A stretch of DNA of 64,000 nucleotides from contig NW_019091417.1 in NCBI RefSeq assembly GCF_001949145.1, positions 794,321-858,320 of the forward strand. Reading direction: 5' to 3'. The notes under the pieces are model-generated. The model ran no database searches. It was not told the DNA's origin and worked only from the letters and a program-made list of their open reading frames with translations. Position numbers and translations under genes: made by a program. Below, one piece after another: positions 36,901 through 48,842 of this stretch (position 1 is its first letter; each line of letters begins with the position of its first letter). Source of the stretch: Acanthaster planci. Lineage: Eukaryota; Echinodermata; Asteroidea; Valvatida; Acanthasteridae.

Positions 36901-39900
36901 NNNNNNNNNNNNNNNNNNNNNNNNNNNNNNNNNNNNNNNNNNNNNNNNNNNNNNNNNNNNNNNNNNNNNNNNNNNNNNNNNNNNNNNNNNNNNNNNNNNN
37001 NNNNNNNNNNNNNNNNNNNNNNNNNNNNNNNNNNNNNNNNNNNNNNNNNNNNNNNNNNNNNNNNNNNNNNNNNNNNNNNNNNNNNNNNNNNNNNNNNNNN
37101 NNNNNNNNNNNNNNNNNNNNNNNNNNNNNNNNNNNNNNNNNNNNNNNNNNNNNNNNNNNNNNNNNNNNNNNNNNNNNNNNNNNNNNNNNNNNNNNNNNNN
37201 NNNNNNNNNNNNNNNNNNNNNNNNNNNNNNNNNNNNNNNNNNNNNNNNNNNNNNNNNNNNNNNNNNNNNNNNNNNNNNNNNNNNNNNNNNNNNNNNNNNN
37301 NNNNNAATTTACAGGTTTGGTACAGTAACCTGCATGTACAAGTACATAGACAAGTACATGAACCTGTTGGATTTTGTGAGGTTCAGTATGCTTTCTAGTG
37401 CAGGAGCCTAGGGGGTTAGGGTTTATACCCTTTTTTGCAGAGCGGGTCACAAATGTGTCAACTTGAACTCCACTTACAAGGATTGATCTTGTTCATCGTC
37501 ATCCTCATCACTTTCAAACTCAACCTGACTCACAAGAGCTGGAAAGAAAGACAAGGACATTTAAATACCATAGTTGATACTCAATACTCACCAGAACAGC
37601 ACCCTTATGGAAATAATGTAACTCACAAATGAATGTTTTTGTAGAACTGCAAACACACACTGTTAAATGAAAAAAATATGTGAACAAATAGCCTGATAGC
37701 ATTCTTACCAAACAAATGGGGACGATGAGGACTGCTGTTTTTGCAAACTCATTTTTTTTGGTATAAAAAGTATGGGTGGAATTATAAAGAATAAAGCTAC
37801 ATGTAACACCGTTTTATTTTTGAAATTGCTGAACTAAATTGATATTATGTTATTATTTAAACTACTAAACAAAAATGTCTGGGTTAATCCGCAGTCTATT
37901 AAAGGCTAGAGTAAAAAATTATGTAAATTGCTCAACACACTAAACAGTTCTGTTAAACCAACAAATACTAAATTATTAACATGCAATGAGGCATCACTAA
38001 TCATTGCAAAAAGGATGACCCAAATGCCTCTTACGTAAATGTTAGCACCTTGCTTTAACTACAAAATCAAACACAGCAATGGCCAAGTTGGCAAGAACTG
38101 TAAGTGAAAGGGGAGGGTGAGTGGAGAAATCGTGGTGAAAAATGTGAAGCTCAAACTGCAAATAGCTGAACTCTGGAAACATACTCAGACATGTACCTTC
38201 TGGAAAGAGCAGTGGCTTAGGCTGTGAGGTTTTCCATGCATCACAGCTGGGGTAACTGGGTGCCCCTGGGCTAAGTTTGGGTTTAGTGGGGCTATCTCCA
38301 GGGTGCACTGGGCTCCTAGGGGGGTCATCTAGGGTTATGATATCATCTGGGTTCTCTATATCTTCAATTTGGGAAGTCAGAGCTAGGTCTGGGGAACTAG
38401 GAATGCTGATTTTGGAAGAGGAATGTTTAGAATCAGAGGTGATTTCTTCACTTTGGTCTTTTTGGTTTGATTGTTCATCAAGTAAGTCTGTCTGCACATA
38501 TTGGGCTTGCTGCGTTTGGCCTTTGTCCACAATCTCAGTGCTTGGTTGGATGTCTGACCCTTTGTGTATGGATTTCTCGGGTGAGGTTGTAGATTCCGCG
38601 GTAGGGGAACGAGTTGGGGTGAAAGAAATCTTTGAGGTGGCCGTAACTTGTTTTCCAGGGGTTTCTTGACTAATTGGTTTAGGTTGTGCAATGTCATCGC
38701 CTTTAGGTGAAAGGGAGGGGAAGGAAAAGGTGCAAGACAAACACGTTACTCTCTTTTCATTTAATCACAGGATCCTATTCAACGGCTTTGATATATGTTG
38801 GAAATACCAGCAATGCTAAACATTATGAACGACTGTGAACAGATTATGATTTCTTCACAGAATCACTCTAAAATGATTAAGTCTGACAAGGAATGGGCTT
38901 AACTCAGTGATTGGGGCAAAATGCTCATAATGTCTTACAGAGAAATAAGAACCAAGAGATGCTTCAGGAGGAGAGTGTTGTTTTGATTTGGTTAATCTTA
39001 TATCATCATGCAAGCGACGCATCATCCTCAATCATTCAGTTCCAGAGGTGATGGAAGAACGTTCAAACACCCACATTGGATAAATTCACATACTGTCTCA
39101 CAAAGTACCAACCTATTGGCCAAACTGGGCAAGTATGACAACTGGGTAAATGAACTTAACACTTACATTTCTCCTGTTTTGGCATAGTCTTTTCAGCACT
39201 TTCTTTCTTCGGTTCTGGCCTGTCACTGATCTTGTCTGGTGAAAGCAACGCCTTAACCGGACTTGGTGACTTCCGAGGACTGGTCATCTTGACTGGGCTT
39301 GTACTCGTTACAGGGCTAGCTTTCTCTGCAGAAGAGGCCCTATCTGGACTTGAGGCCTTTGCTGGACTAGAAGTAACGTCTGGGCTAGAGCTCCTGTTCG
39401 GGCTGGAGGCTTTGTCCGGGCTGGAGGCTTTGTCCAGACTGGTGGAGCTCCTGGGACTTACTGGTTTCTTGGGTGACAAAGGGGCCCTGAGAGTCTGCTC
39501 CGACTCTGTAGATGGAAAATTGTAAATACAACGGTTGAAGTGGATCTACAAAACAGATGAGACTCCACATGCGCTGAGTTGCAGAGTACCAGGGACACCT
39601 CCTCATGTGCTGAGTTGCAGAGTACCAGGGACACCTCCACATGTGCTGAGTTGCAGAGTACCAGGGACACCTCCACATGTGCTGAGTTGCAGAGTACCAG
39701 GGACACATCATCTGATGTGTTTCAGTGCTTGTCAGCTCAATAAATATTCAAGATTCACACTTAAGTGACAGCTCACTATGGAAACTACTGGCAAAAATTT
39801 GAAGAGCCTAGCAGATGGGTTTTAACAAACAAGCTGAATCAAGATTGTCAACTCGCAAGATGAAAGTTAAATGATTTATCCTTGTTTAGAGTTGTTATGT

Positions 39901-42900
39901 GGTGTGCCTGCAAATACTGCATTTTGCAGCATGCAAAGTTTCAAATCGCTTTGATCCCAGTAGACACTAAAATATCCTGACCTTCTTTGGGTGTGGTGGG
40001 AGTGGTTGGCGTATCTGGTGATTTAGGCACGGAGCTTGGAGACTGACCCCAGGCAGAGCGTGGTTTATTAGGCACATCAGATATCGATTGGCCTGGGCTG
40101 GGCTTAACTTGGGTCTCCTTTACATCAATAGTCTCAATGGAACCTTCAGAGAAAAACAAAAAAAAGAGTTTCATGGTTTCAGGACTACTTAACTTCAAAT
40201 GTCAATAGTGTAATAGGAAAATAAGCTGAAGAGACGAAAGAAAAAACAGATCTAAATGTTTTTTTGCAAAGCAGCACAACCGTTACGGTCATGGTGACAG
40301 TGGCATGATCACTGTAAAACAATATGATGTTCTTGCTTGTACATTAATAAGAAAGCACTGACTGCAAAAAGCATCACAGGCTCGCTGTTTAATTTGATTA
40401 AATTTGTGTTGTCTGTGGCTTCCTGCTGATGACGTCAACATTGGTGCTCCTCGAAAGTGTTTTTTATGCCTAAAAACAGCTTAAATTCATCCACACCAGT
40501 CAGCCAGTACACTCCTGATGGTGCATGATCACGTGCATAGACCATCCAGAAGATGCAATTTGTGATACTGCTAAATCGTTATTAGATGGCTAAAATTAAC
40601 AGAAGCATGTGCGGCATTGTGCTCTTAATCCCTGCACCTAGTCCACATTTTACAATCAAATCTTTTTACTTCCCTTGTCTTATCACTACATGGAATATTG
40701 TGGTAATTTAAACTTTCTTCTATCCGTTCAACTTGAATCAATCTCTCTTCCCGGACATCTGTAATCTTCAAAGTGCTACAGTCGATATAAGACGCATCGT
40801 AAAGTCACCTTTTTTTGAAGATAAAAGTTGGAGACGCAACTTAGTGGGAATGTGGGGACATGACAGCAGGCGTGCTTTCCACTCTGACTAATGTGTGTGT
40901 TCGATTTTGTTTAGGTATCAACATTCACTAGCCTTACCAGCATCTGTGTCATCACTTCCTTTCTTAGCTCCAGCGGCTATGGTGATGGTTCCCTTGGCGA
41001 TGGGCAGTTTACGAGGACTTGGCTCATCTTTGACTATTGTTACACCCATTGGAGCCCCACCTACAAATAACACACACACAAATGACAGCCATTCACACTC
41101 ACATAAAACTTGGCAACAAAACTGCTGGGGCAAATTCAGTGAAGCAGCTTCGGCTACAAATACTGTAAAAGCCTTGAACTCAAGAATTTTTCTTTAAATG
41201 ATGCACCATGGGAAATGAGCAAAAATTCTTAATGTTACTGCGTTATATCACACACTGTATTGGATATCCCTACTTTACAAGTTCCATACCTGTTGGATCA
41301 GCTGTTAATAGGGTGGTCGTACCTTCAACAATCTCTGCCTTCTGCAAGGCATTCAGCGCTGTCTGTGCAGGCCCACCCCATTTCTTACGTCCTTGAGGCA
41401 GGGGTGGTGGAGGGCCAAATGCTCCCTTCCCACCCCCTCCCAACCCTCCGCCCCCTCCCCCAACACTGGCCGCGGCTCCTGCATTCATTATGACAACATC
41501 ACCTGCACCGGTGGCTGAAAATTAAAAAAAATAAGCCTGATTCAAACAAAACCCACAAACAGGTATGTTTCTCGTCACCACGATATCGTAGAATTTCAAG
41601 CTCAAATGTTCCATGCATTTGGAATGTGTTTTCCATCTGAATTTCAAGTTTGTGTAACTAAACTATTGTTTCTCACGCAGCACAGATTTTATGACGATGA
41701 GTTTGGAATCTTTGACAACTGAAAAGCTTGATGCCTTCTTTACCTTCCATGCCTGATGCTGTCTCTTGTAACGGCAGATTACCCAGATTGATGGCTGCAT
41801 TATCTCCCCACTTTTTACGATCTCCGCCTTGCTCCTCCTGTGGCACTGCAGGTCTAGGGAACAGACACAAGGCCCAAGCAACTTCACTGAATCATCTCGG
41901 CATCAACAGTCAGGCTTTCTCTTCTAATGAATTGCAGAATTTCATTTCGGTAACACTTTGAAGAACTTTCCCCTTCACGGAGTCTATTTACATGATGCCT
42001 CGTACCACGTACATCAACAGGAAATGCCGATTTAAAAACTTGTTTCTTAACTGTGATTTGTACAATTGTTTCTCAGCTCATAATTGTACTTTTATAGGAT
42101 GATGCTTTCGATTGCTGATGTTAAGCACACGGATCAAGTTTGGCACATCAGAAAGAAGTGATTCCCACTTTCTGGATGACACCATCATGACTTAAGCAGA
42201 GGTTTTTCCAACCACAATTGGAGACCTTATTTTGAATAAATACTCATCTCGTTTTGAACACCAAACATTGGTAATATCCAGTTTTACTGACCGAAGCATA
42301 AAGTTTATACTTACTTGGACAAGGCTTCATCTTTAAGCTCAGGCGTCTCCTGGATTGACAAAAACAAAACCATGAAATAAGTTAGATTTCAGTTCACAAG
42401 AAAGCCAGCATCAGTTACAAATGGCAAGTCTGGATTTTATTTGATAAGGTTTTTGGAAAGACCTGCTGCCATAAGTGAATGCCTGGGAAGTCTTTGACAA
42501 AAAAACAGACCAACCGAAATGCCCCAACCCAAGACCTTTTGACAATCAAATAGTCTTACTGATGGTAGAAGTTCACATCCAACATCCTTCAACACTGCTG
42601 TCAGGGGTACCACTGTCAATCAAAAAACAAACAAATAATGAAACACTTTGTACAAGAAGGAAAGCCTGTCAACAATCTGACGAAAATATTTTGCGTATCA
42701 ATCCTGCGTTTCATTAACACACTTTAAATCAAACTCCAGTTAACAAAATAACATGATTCATGATTAAATGACCCATTCATCATTTAAATAAAAATGCTAC
42801 AAACCATGATGCTAACAAAATAAATTAAAAACGCTAAAAAGGAAAAGGATTTCAACAACAAAACTGATGATGACAGTTTACCTGCAGCTGCTGGGCCCTT

Positions 42901-45900
42901 GGCTGGTACTGCAGCTGGTACTGCTGCTGGCCTGGTAACCAAAGATAACAAACAATGGAAGAGCTATGACTGAGGTAATCAAATAACCATGCTCTCATAC
43001 AACCCACAGATCTTCATAAATTGGATCCTTTCTACTGCATATTCTTTAAACAGTGCATCTAGCACTGGTTCATGACTAGGCTAACTACTTTCATACCAAC
43101 TCACATTTCTCTTGAGTATTTGACAGGGTTGCATCTTTTCAATGGCATTTTGTTACTTGTAGTGTATCTACATACGTTATATAATAGAGGTTCATATCTG
43201 AGATGTGCATAATGCATGAAGCTAGTAGGTCTCAAGGATGATAGCTCACCTTTTGGCGTCTTGAGCTCTCTTCTTGGCCAACTGTTGATTGAAAACCAGA
43301 GAGGAAAATTATGCTTAACTCCAGCTTTCAATGTAACTGAAATAAGCTGGAACACTCTAAATATAACAAACACTTAAGGCTTTCGATTGATATTTCATAT
43401 CAATTTCAAACTTGTCACCTAATAGATTTGGGACAGTCACATGAATAAATCGACATGAACAGAAAATGTGGCTCTGGAAACCACAATGCCAATCCACAGA
43501 GAGTTATGACCTCGAGCTCCCCTTATCAGACTCACGTGGTCTTCCCAGGATTTCTTCTCCTTCTCGTATGCCTCTCGTCTCTGTCTCTCAAGCTGTTCCT
43601 TCAGTTTGGCAGCCTTCTCATCAGCTTGGGCCTGTTGACAATTCATGAAGATGAACATGAATGAGAACAGGTGCACTGAACATCGCATATCTAAACTGAC
43701 TACTGGTTTTGGAAGAAAACCAACGTTGCTGTGGTACAGCAAAAAGAACATGAGACATCAGGTCTTTTGAGTTCGAGCTCCATCCTTCTCAACTAATCAA
43801 CTTATGAACTAATTTTCTTTGCATACGCTAATTGTACAGTTTACAGTAACGGAGAAAGAAAGGTCTACTTTGAGATGATCAGAGGGAAATCTGGGGGATA
43901 AAGTGCTGTTATAATGCATATCATACATACGTACGTGTCCCCTTGGCCCTATGTTTGTGTTTCTTCTTCCTGTTTCACAGGTTTTGTACACAGCATAGCA
44001 TGTTATAGACTCCAGATTAGGACTGTTTGCTGTTCTGTTAACTATCTGAGAGGAAACCTTTTTTTTCATGAAGTAAAACAAGTGTAAGAAGCATAATAAA
44101 AAATGAGGGCACTCTTTTTATCGACCAGCATCTCAAAAATCTAATCAAAACCATCCCTGTATGGTATTCTTGTACCTTGAGTGCCTCAATCTTTTTCCTT
44201 CGAACTTCAGACTCCAGAGATGCCTATAAGTTTGGGGCATTAAAGAGAGAATACATCTATTACTCCACAAACAGGTCATCACATCAATAATCTCTTATGA
44301 TTACAATACAGTGTATCATCAATCAATCTCATTTATTTCTCCACATAACAATTGGGTAAATATCACAGATTTACAGTAATAAATCTGGATGGGGGCCTCG
44401 AAAAAGCAGAGCTTGTCTAGTAGTGGCCCCCGTCATCATAACTAACATCATGAGATCTGGAAAACGTACATACATAACCCCTGGAAGTGAATGCAGAGTG
44501 CAGATAAAGGAACAAGTGTGATCAACAACTATGGTAAAATTAATCATTTGACTGATTGTAACCACAGGCAAGCTAGATAACGAGGGCTGGACTGGTCCAG
44601 TTGACTATTCAAGACCAGTCCTCCCAGAATGGTCACATCGCTGGATACCAGCCAAATCATTTGTGTCAAAATATACATCAAGGAGCTCCAACTTCGTAGT
44701 TCAACTAGATTCAGGGTACATGACAAATTAAGCACTTGCTAAGAACAGATAATTGATTGGCATTGCTCGTTACCCAAGATCTGCTTGTTTACCTTGACTG
44801 CCTTTCCCTCTCCAGCTGCAACTTTCTCTTGGAGGTTTCGTCTCTCCTGGAAATTCTGCATCCGTATCGCCTTCAGACGCTCCAAATACTCCTGGCAGTA
44901 AGGAAGAGAGATTTGAGATGTGATACTACCTTTTTAATGTTACAGCACCCCAAATGACCATCTCCTGACAAATAGGGATGGCTAGACTATTTCAACTTTT
45001 CTTTTGAAATGAATTGATTTTTAAAATGTACCTCTTCTTGGGGATTTCTTCCTTTGGCATTACCAGCAAATGGTGCGATAGATGGAGCTGGCTGGTTGTA
45101 GGCTGGGCTCTGAATGAGAGAAAAAAATAAAACCATCTAAGAATTGAAACCTGTACTTTTCCTAGAAACTCTTAAACTGAATATTTGGGAATTTTTCTTC
45201 TCAATCTGTCCATAAATTTGCAATCTTGAAATTTCTGAATTAACTGACCAATCTAGGGCCCGTAAAAACCGAGGATGAATTTTTTTCATTTGCCTCCAAA
45301 TTGAAAAGATTAAAATTTGTTTTCCTTCAACTTAGACGATACCTGGGTGTACATTTAAGTTACTTTCCAGATATCTGTGTTTTAAATTTAACAAGGTTTC
45401 TGCTATTAAAATTTAAAGGATTTCTTTCACCACACTGAGTTTTCTTGACTCGTTACTTGATGCTTTACAAATAGTAGTTCCATGGTCGTGAATACAGCTG
45501 ACTAAAACTCAGTTCTATTTTAGAACCACTTTGCTCTTTTACAGTTTGCTTCTTGACTTTTCAATATGGAGCTTGTCTTCTATAGCATAAAACTACAGCC
45601 TATATGAGCCAGTTCAGTATTCCAACAGCGCATGCCCACAGTGGAGTCATTTGAACTGGTGTGGGAGATCTAACCTATCAGCGTGGCCCTACGCAGACTT
45701 GCGCGTGTACTTTGACCTTGGATGGCCTTGCTTTTTTGAAATAGCAGACTGGCTCATTGAACAGGTCGCAAAAATGCAATCAAGCCAGCTGATGACAAGT
45801 TACCGGTCCAAACGGGTTGGAGACCCTCGCTTTATTGGCCGCTGCTGCTCGTTTGTTGGCCAAGAAGTCTTCCACCAGCCTCGCTCTGTCTGCTGCCTCA

Positions 45901-48629
45901 GCACCGGCATTCCTACAAAGCCAATTGAAAATTTCAGTACGAAAATTACAAAGTCCTGGATTTCTAAGAGGGTTTCATGTGCTGGCATTTGCCAGATGCA
46001 TCTACTCATCAATTTTTCAAAACAGCATCTCCTGAAATGTTTTACATTTGAACGAAAAAAAGGATAATTGGGAAAGCATATCAACGTTAGACTTCAATTT
46101 GATGTTTGTATGAAAAATTTGTGATTGGGAATTCATGCAAGATTGAGCGGTTATAAATCAGTATATTTAAAACCCAAATGGGGTCCTGGCACCAGGCCAA
46201 ATGGAGTCCTGTCACCAGTGATGTTTGGGTGAGGGTTCTATTCCCTTATTAAATACATTACACAACAGAGAGGAGACGCAAAGCCCCACCAGACATCTTT
46301 ACTATCACACCTTGCCATCTCTCCTCGTCGGGCTGCCTCAGCGGCGCTGGCTGATACTGGACGATCCCTGATGTTCTGCCTCGCTGCTGCCTCATCTGGC
46401 CACGCCCTCCCTTCCTCCTGCCTTCTGAACATGGCTGCCCCGCCCTGCCCCACCTCCGCACCTTGAGCTCTGGCACGGAGGTTATCCAGGTACTTGTGGT
46501 AATTGTCGTAGTTACCTCTTTCTTGGAGAGGTTTGAAAGGCTACGGAGCAACAGAGCAAAAGAGGAATGAAGTTTGCAAACTTTCAAATGTTACTGAAAT
46601 ATGTTCATCACTTGTTAATGTAAAATGCTCCCCAATTACTACATCACTCATATTAAAACACACAGAATTTTTTTTAGGAAAATGAGACTTGAGATCTTAA
46701 ATGACGCAAAATTTGAAAGCTGAAAACCGTTGGAATCTAAAAATATAACTGATATGGCAGTGAAGAACAATATTATTTCAGATTTGTCACAGCAATTGGG
46801 TTGTGTAAATGTTCACATTTGTATTACAATTGTAGCTCAATAAAATTGGTCGTGATAAAATTTAAGAGCCGACTTTCAATCACTGGATTGAAGACTCTGC
46901 TTGAGATCAGTTTGAAGCAGATAGAACCACACGCAACCAGTTTGAGAACCAACCTTGACTTCACGTTTAGCCTTGTCAGGATCTATCCTGGGTTCTTTGA
47001 CTGGCGGCTCATCGTTTGATTGGCCGTTATTCTGAATGGAAGCATGCGCATAATCAAACCATTCAAACAAAACCATGCACATCTACTCTGCTAACATGAG
47101 ACATACATGTACATGTTATGCGATTAAATAAACTGAAACTACATTGGGAATTTGTAAAATAAAACAATTCTAAACAAGATGTCCGAATTATTCATGGTCA
47201 TGATGCCCCACTCTGTTTACATGTGTGTGTTCAGTGGACCCTGGGCCCCCACTGGCTCCATAGCAAAGTGCACATGTAAACAAAGCATGACATCATCAGT
47301 ACACAGGCCTACAGGACTATTATCAGATGGTGTCCTACTCTCCTTTTTGTCCAACTGGTGTCAAACCAAATTTCAGTGACACTTTTTTATGACTATATTT
47401 TCCCACTTCTAAACCTGTGATCAGTGTTTGGAGAGAAAGTATGAAAAATAAACAAAATGTCAAAATAACCTTCACAAACAAAAAGTAATCAAACAAACAA
47501 GGACAAGATATCAAACAGAACAAGATTCATTGAAGAGAAAACTAAAACACAGGCAGTGAGATGACATTGAGGAAAACTGAATAGAACTGAAAACAAAATA
47601 AACCAAAAACAAACAAGAACTCAAGGTGTCTATTTTTAAACATGCCATTAGTTATATTGTCAGTGAAAATCAAGAAAGCTTTACATTACCTCCACACCGT
47701 TAGATCCACCAGATCCTGAACTTAGTGTGTGACGCCAACCAGCCTCTCTGGCCTTGTTGATATGATGCAGCTACAAATCAAGTACAAATTTAAAGTTGCC
47801 GTTAGCAAACGAAAATCATCAGATGGAAAATGTATTTGTGACACAAAATATTAGTTAGGACCTTTGATAGATGGAGATAGATGCTATTTTGTCCACAGAT
47901 ACACCTATTCTACACACATGTACTTGTTTAATACCGGGTTATGGGGACAAGACACGTGTTAAAGTACAGACACTACTGAGACCAAAAATGTTAAGGGGGG
48001 GGGGGAATTTTTGTCCCCATGATGTGGTTCCCACTTTCCTAACAACAACAAATTATTGCCTCAATGAGTCAGACATTGAGAATTTGCAACTTCTCTGATT
48101 GAGGATATTTCTACAATATGGTAATATATTTGCAGTTTGCACATGGTTTTCAATTTCTCAAACAAAAACTACCCACTCTCTGTTTGTCCACAAGTTTTTG
48201 CTGATTGATGCGGGATTGTTTCTCCTGCAACAAAAAGACGGAACAACGACAGTTGTGACTGCTGTGTCTGGTATACATGTACGTGATGCAAGATAATGCA
48301 ATCAGTTTAAGGCATGAGTACTGTGGTAGGTCAAGGGGTGGCAAACCTCAAAATTATTTGTTTTGGCCTTTTTTCTTTCAACCTACCCTCGCTTGTCTTG
48401 CTTTCTCTTTTTCAATTCTTTCTCTTCGCAATTTCTCAAGATCTACAGCAGGCTGACAGAAAACATAAAAACATTAATTTCTTTAGCATTCTTGCACAAA
48501 GTCTAATAACAGAACTCTGCTACCAAATCTTTCAAAGGAAATATTTATCACAAACTAAAAGAACCAAACAATTCACTTCTGCTCACCTTTTGTGCCTGAG
48601 ATGGTTCCTTCCTTTTCTCTGCAGGTTTT
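30975..48629 (-). CDS. NEK1: NEK1 (NIMA-related kinase), post-kinase part only
   Basis: NEK1 acts at centrosomes/cilia and in DNA-damage signalling. Exons in coding order: 48629-48587, 48452-48387, 48224-48177, 47770-47690, 47031-46954, 46540-46311, 45912-45804, 45109-45032, 44891-44793, 44223-44176, 43631-43536, 43281-43250, 42931-42882, 41845-41744, 41514-41290, 41060-40938, 40143-39982, 39505-39167, 38700-38197, 37734-37709 (weak), 37524-37478, 36069-36000, 35122-34905, 33873-33797, 32982-32803, 31710-31583, 31115-30975. Phases join throughout, giving 1132 residues and a TAA stop. Diagnostic: [95 protein letters not shown] and [16 protein letters not shown]. No kinase exon occurs anywhere in the 15 kb upstream. 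The first exon needs a phase-2 upstream exon that is absent. The very last residues could continue if GTCAGT after 'TEG' is a donor. Confidence 0.88.
31925..31958. repeat. 34-nt dispersed repeat, copy A
   Basis: Matches 54146-54179 in the same orientation at 33 of 34 positions (TGTAAAATCATATTGAAA... GGAGGATTTGGGAC). It lies just left of the 31971-32227 MITE. Confidence 0.7.
31971..32227. mobile_element. MITE with TATATGGGTAATTCCAGAAA termini
   Basis: 257-bp element in a NEK1 intron. The terminal 31 nt match inversely at 29 positions, and pairing continues inward through TTTTTGTGT..GTCCCTGT. Ends are TA, as for Tc1/mariner-type insertions. No coding capacity. Confidence 0.7.
35147..35425 (-). 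repeat. Three degenerate tandem copies of a NEK1 exon start (ghost exons)
   Basis: Immediately upstream (coding sense) of exon 35122-34905, the intron repeats that exon's first ~75 nt. The CATGTCCT landmark falls at 35109 (true exon), 35202, 35309 and 35407, spacing 93-107 nt. On the minus strand the copies read LRTCPLHA (then frameshifted), [13 protein letters not shown], and [16 protein letters not shown] followed by a stop, against [14 protein letters not shown] in the real exon. They are coding-derived but decayed. Confidence 0.75.
35480..35739. repeat. Nested foldback (long palindromic) element
   Basis: The inner hairpin has arms 35609-35653 and 35664-35708 (44 of 45 matched) and a 10-nt loop. 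The outer arms 35480-35523 and 35696-35739 match at 43 of 44. Both use AACAATAGAGGA and GGTCCCC modules. Two tandem copies of GAAGGTCCCCGATTGACA lie at about 35527-35563 between them. In a NEK1 intron, beside the ghost-exon array. Confidence 0.8.
36660..37385. repeat. Tandem-repeat-like sequence interrupted by an N gap (36822-37305)
   Basis: 484 N's. Both flanks contain the same words: CAGGTTTGGTAC, then an ACCTG-containing stretch, then CTTGTTGAATTTTGTGAG (left, about 36690-36733) versus CCTGTTGGATTTTGTGAG (right, about 37360-37382). A third variant is GTGTTGGATTCTGTGTGAG (36761-36779). Long ORFs drawn across the N's are artefacts. Confidence 0.65.
39573..39712. repeat. Minisatellite, 36-bp unit x about 4
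   Basis: Units start at 39573, 39609, 39645 and 39681 with GCTGAGTTGCAGAGTACC AGGGACACCTCC cores, nearly identical. In the NEK1 intron about 70 nt from exon 39505-39167. The open frames across it arise because 36 is a multiple of 3; not coding. Confidence 0.85.
42315..42349 (-). other. 35-nt exon-like segment, possible poison exon of NEK1
   Basis: Flanked by CCAG and GTAAGT. In one frame it reads [12 protein letters not shown], but the upstream NEK1 exon enters it in another phase and meets a TGA after two codons. Skipping it joins ...KGPAAA to VPQEEQ in frame. So it is either a pseudo-exon or a frame-breaking cassette. Confidence 0.35.
43536..48629 (-). other. NEK1 coiled-coil / basic region exons
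   Basis: Eleven exons encode the highly charged Lys/Arg/Glu-rich coiled coil that follows the kinase in NEK1. Most exons here are in phase 0 and multiples of 3 nt (66, 48, 81, 78, 78, 99, 48, 96), so exon skipping would keep frame. The 230-nt exon (46540-46311) holds [18 protein letters not shown], corresponding to the family's Tyr-x-x-Tyr-His segment. Confidence 0.8.
47201..47295. mobile_element. Foldback MITE related to 27448-27529
   Basis: 25-nt arms 47201-47225 and 47271-47295 match at 20 positions. The interior has its own CAGTGG...CCACTG hairpin. The right end shares CATGTAAACAAAGCATGACA with the 27-kb element. In a NEK1 intron. Confidence 0.6.
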
Positions 48630-48842
48630 CTGATGACAGAAACAGCTGAATTTCATTAATTTCAACGAACTTTGTAAATGTAGTCAATTACACATTTTAA
48701 AATGAGACCTGTAGGTTTGCAAGGTGGACATTTACCTAGTACAGAAAAATACATCTTGAAAATTGTATAATGCAGTCTGTTTGGAATAGTGTGAAATCTC
48801 CTCAAATGAAGACTTGTATTGGTCTTTATATACAATACTTAC

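Larger units (their letters stand above)
37478..43281 (-). other. NEK1 disordered middle region exons
   Basis: Low-complexity exons: [16 protein letters not shown] (42931-42882) running into VPQEEQ; two related RKKWG modules (41845-41744 and 41514-41290), the second with poly-Gly and [10 protein letters not shown]; Ser/Pro/Lys repeats of SSPxKA type (39505-39167); and a 504-nt Ser/Pro-rich exon (38700-38197). Many Ser-Pro sites could be proline-directed phosphosites (inference). The 26-nt exon 37734-37709 has good splice sites and is needed to keep frame between its neighbours, but its peptide is not recognisable. Confidence 0.65.

Noticed and set aside
36551-37450. Long open frames of 200-300 codons on both strands
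   Set aside because: They run through the N gap; the open stretch is made of unknown bases.
38277-38669. 130-codon plus-strand ORF
   Set aside because: Antisense shadow of the Ser/Pro-rich 504-nt NEK1 exon; no start context or family match.
39385-39711. Repetitive ORFs over the minisatellite
   Set aside because: A 36-bp repeat keeps any stop-free frame open; intronic and not joined to NEK1 frame.
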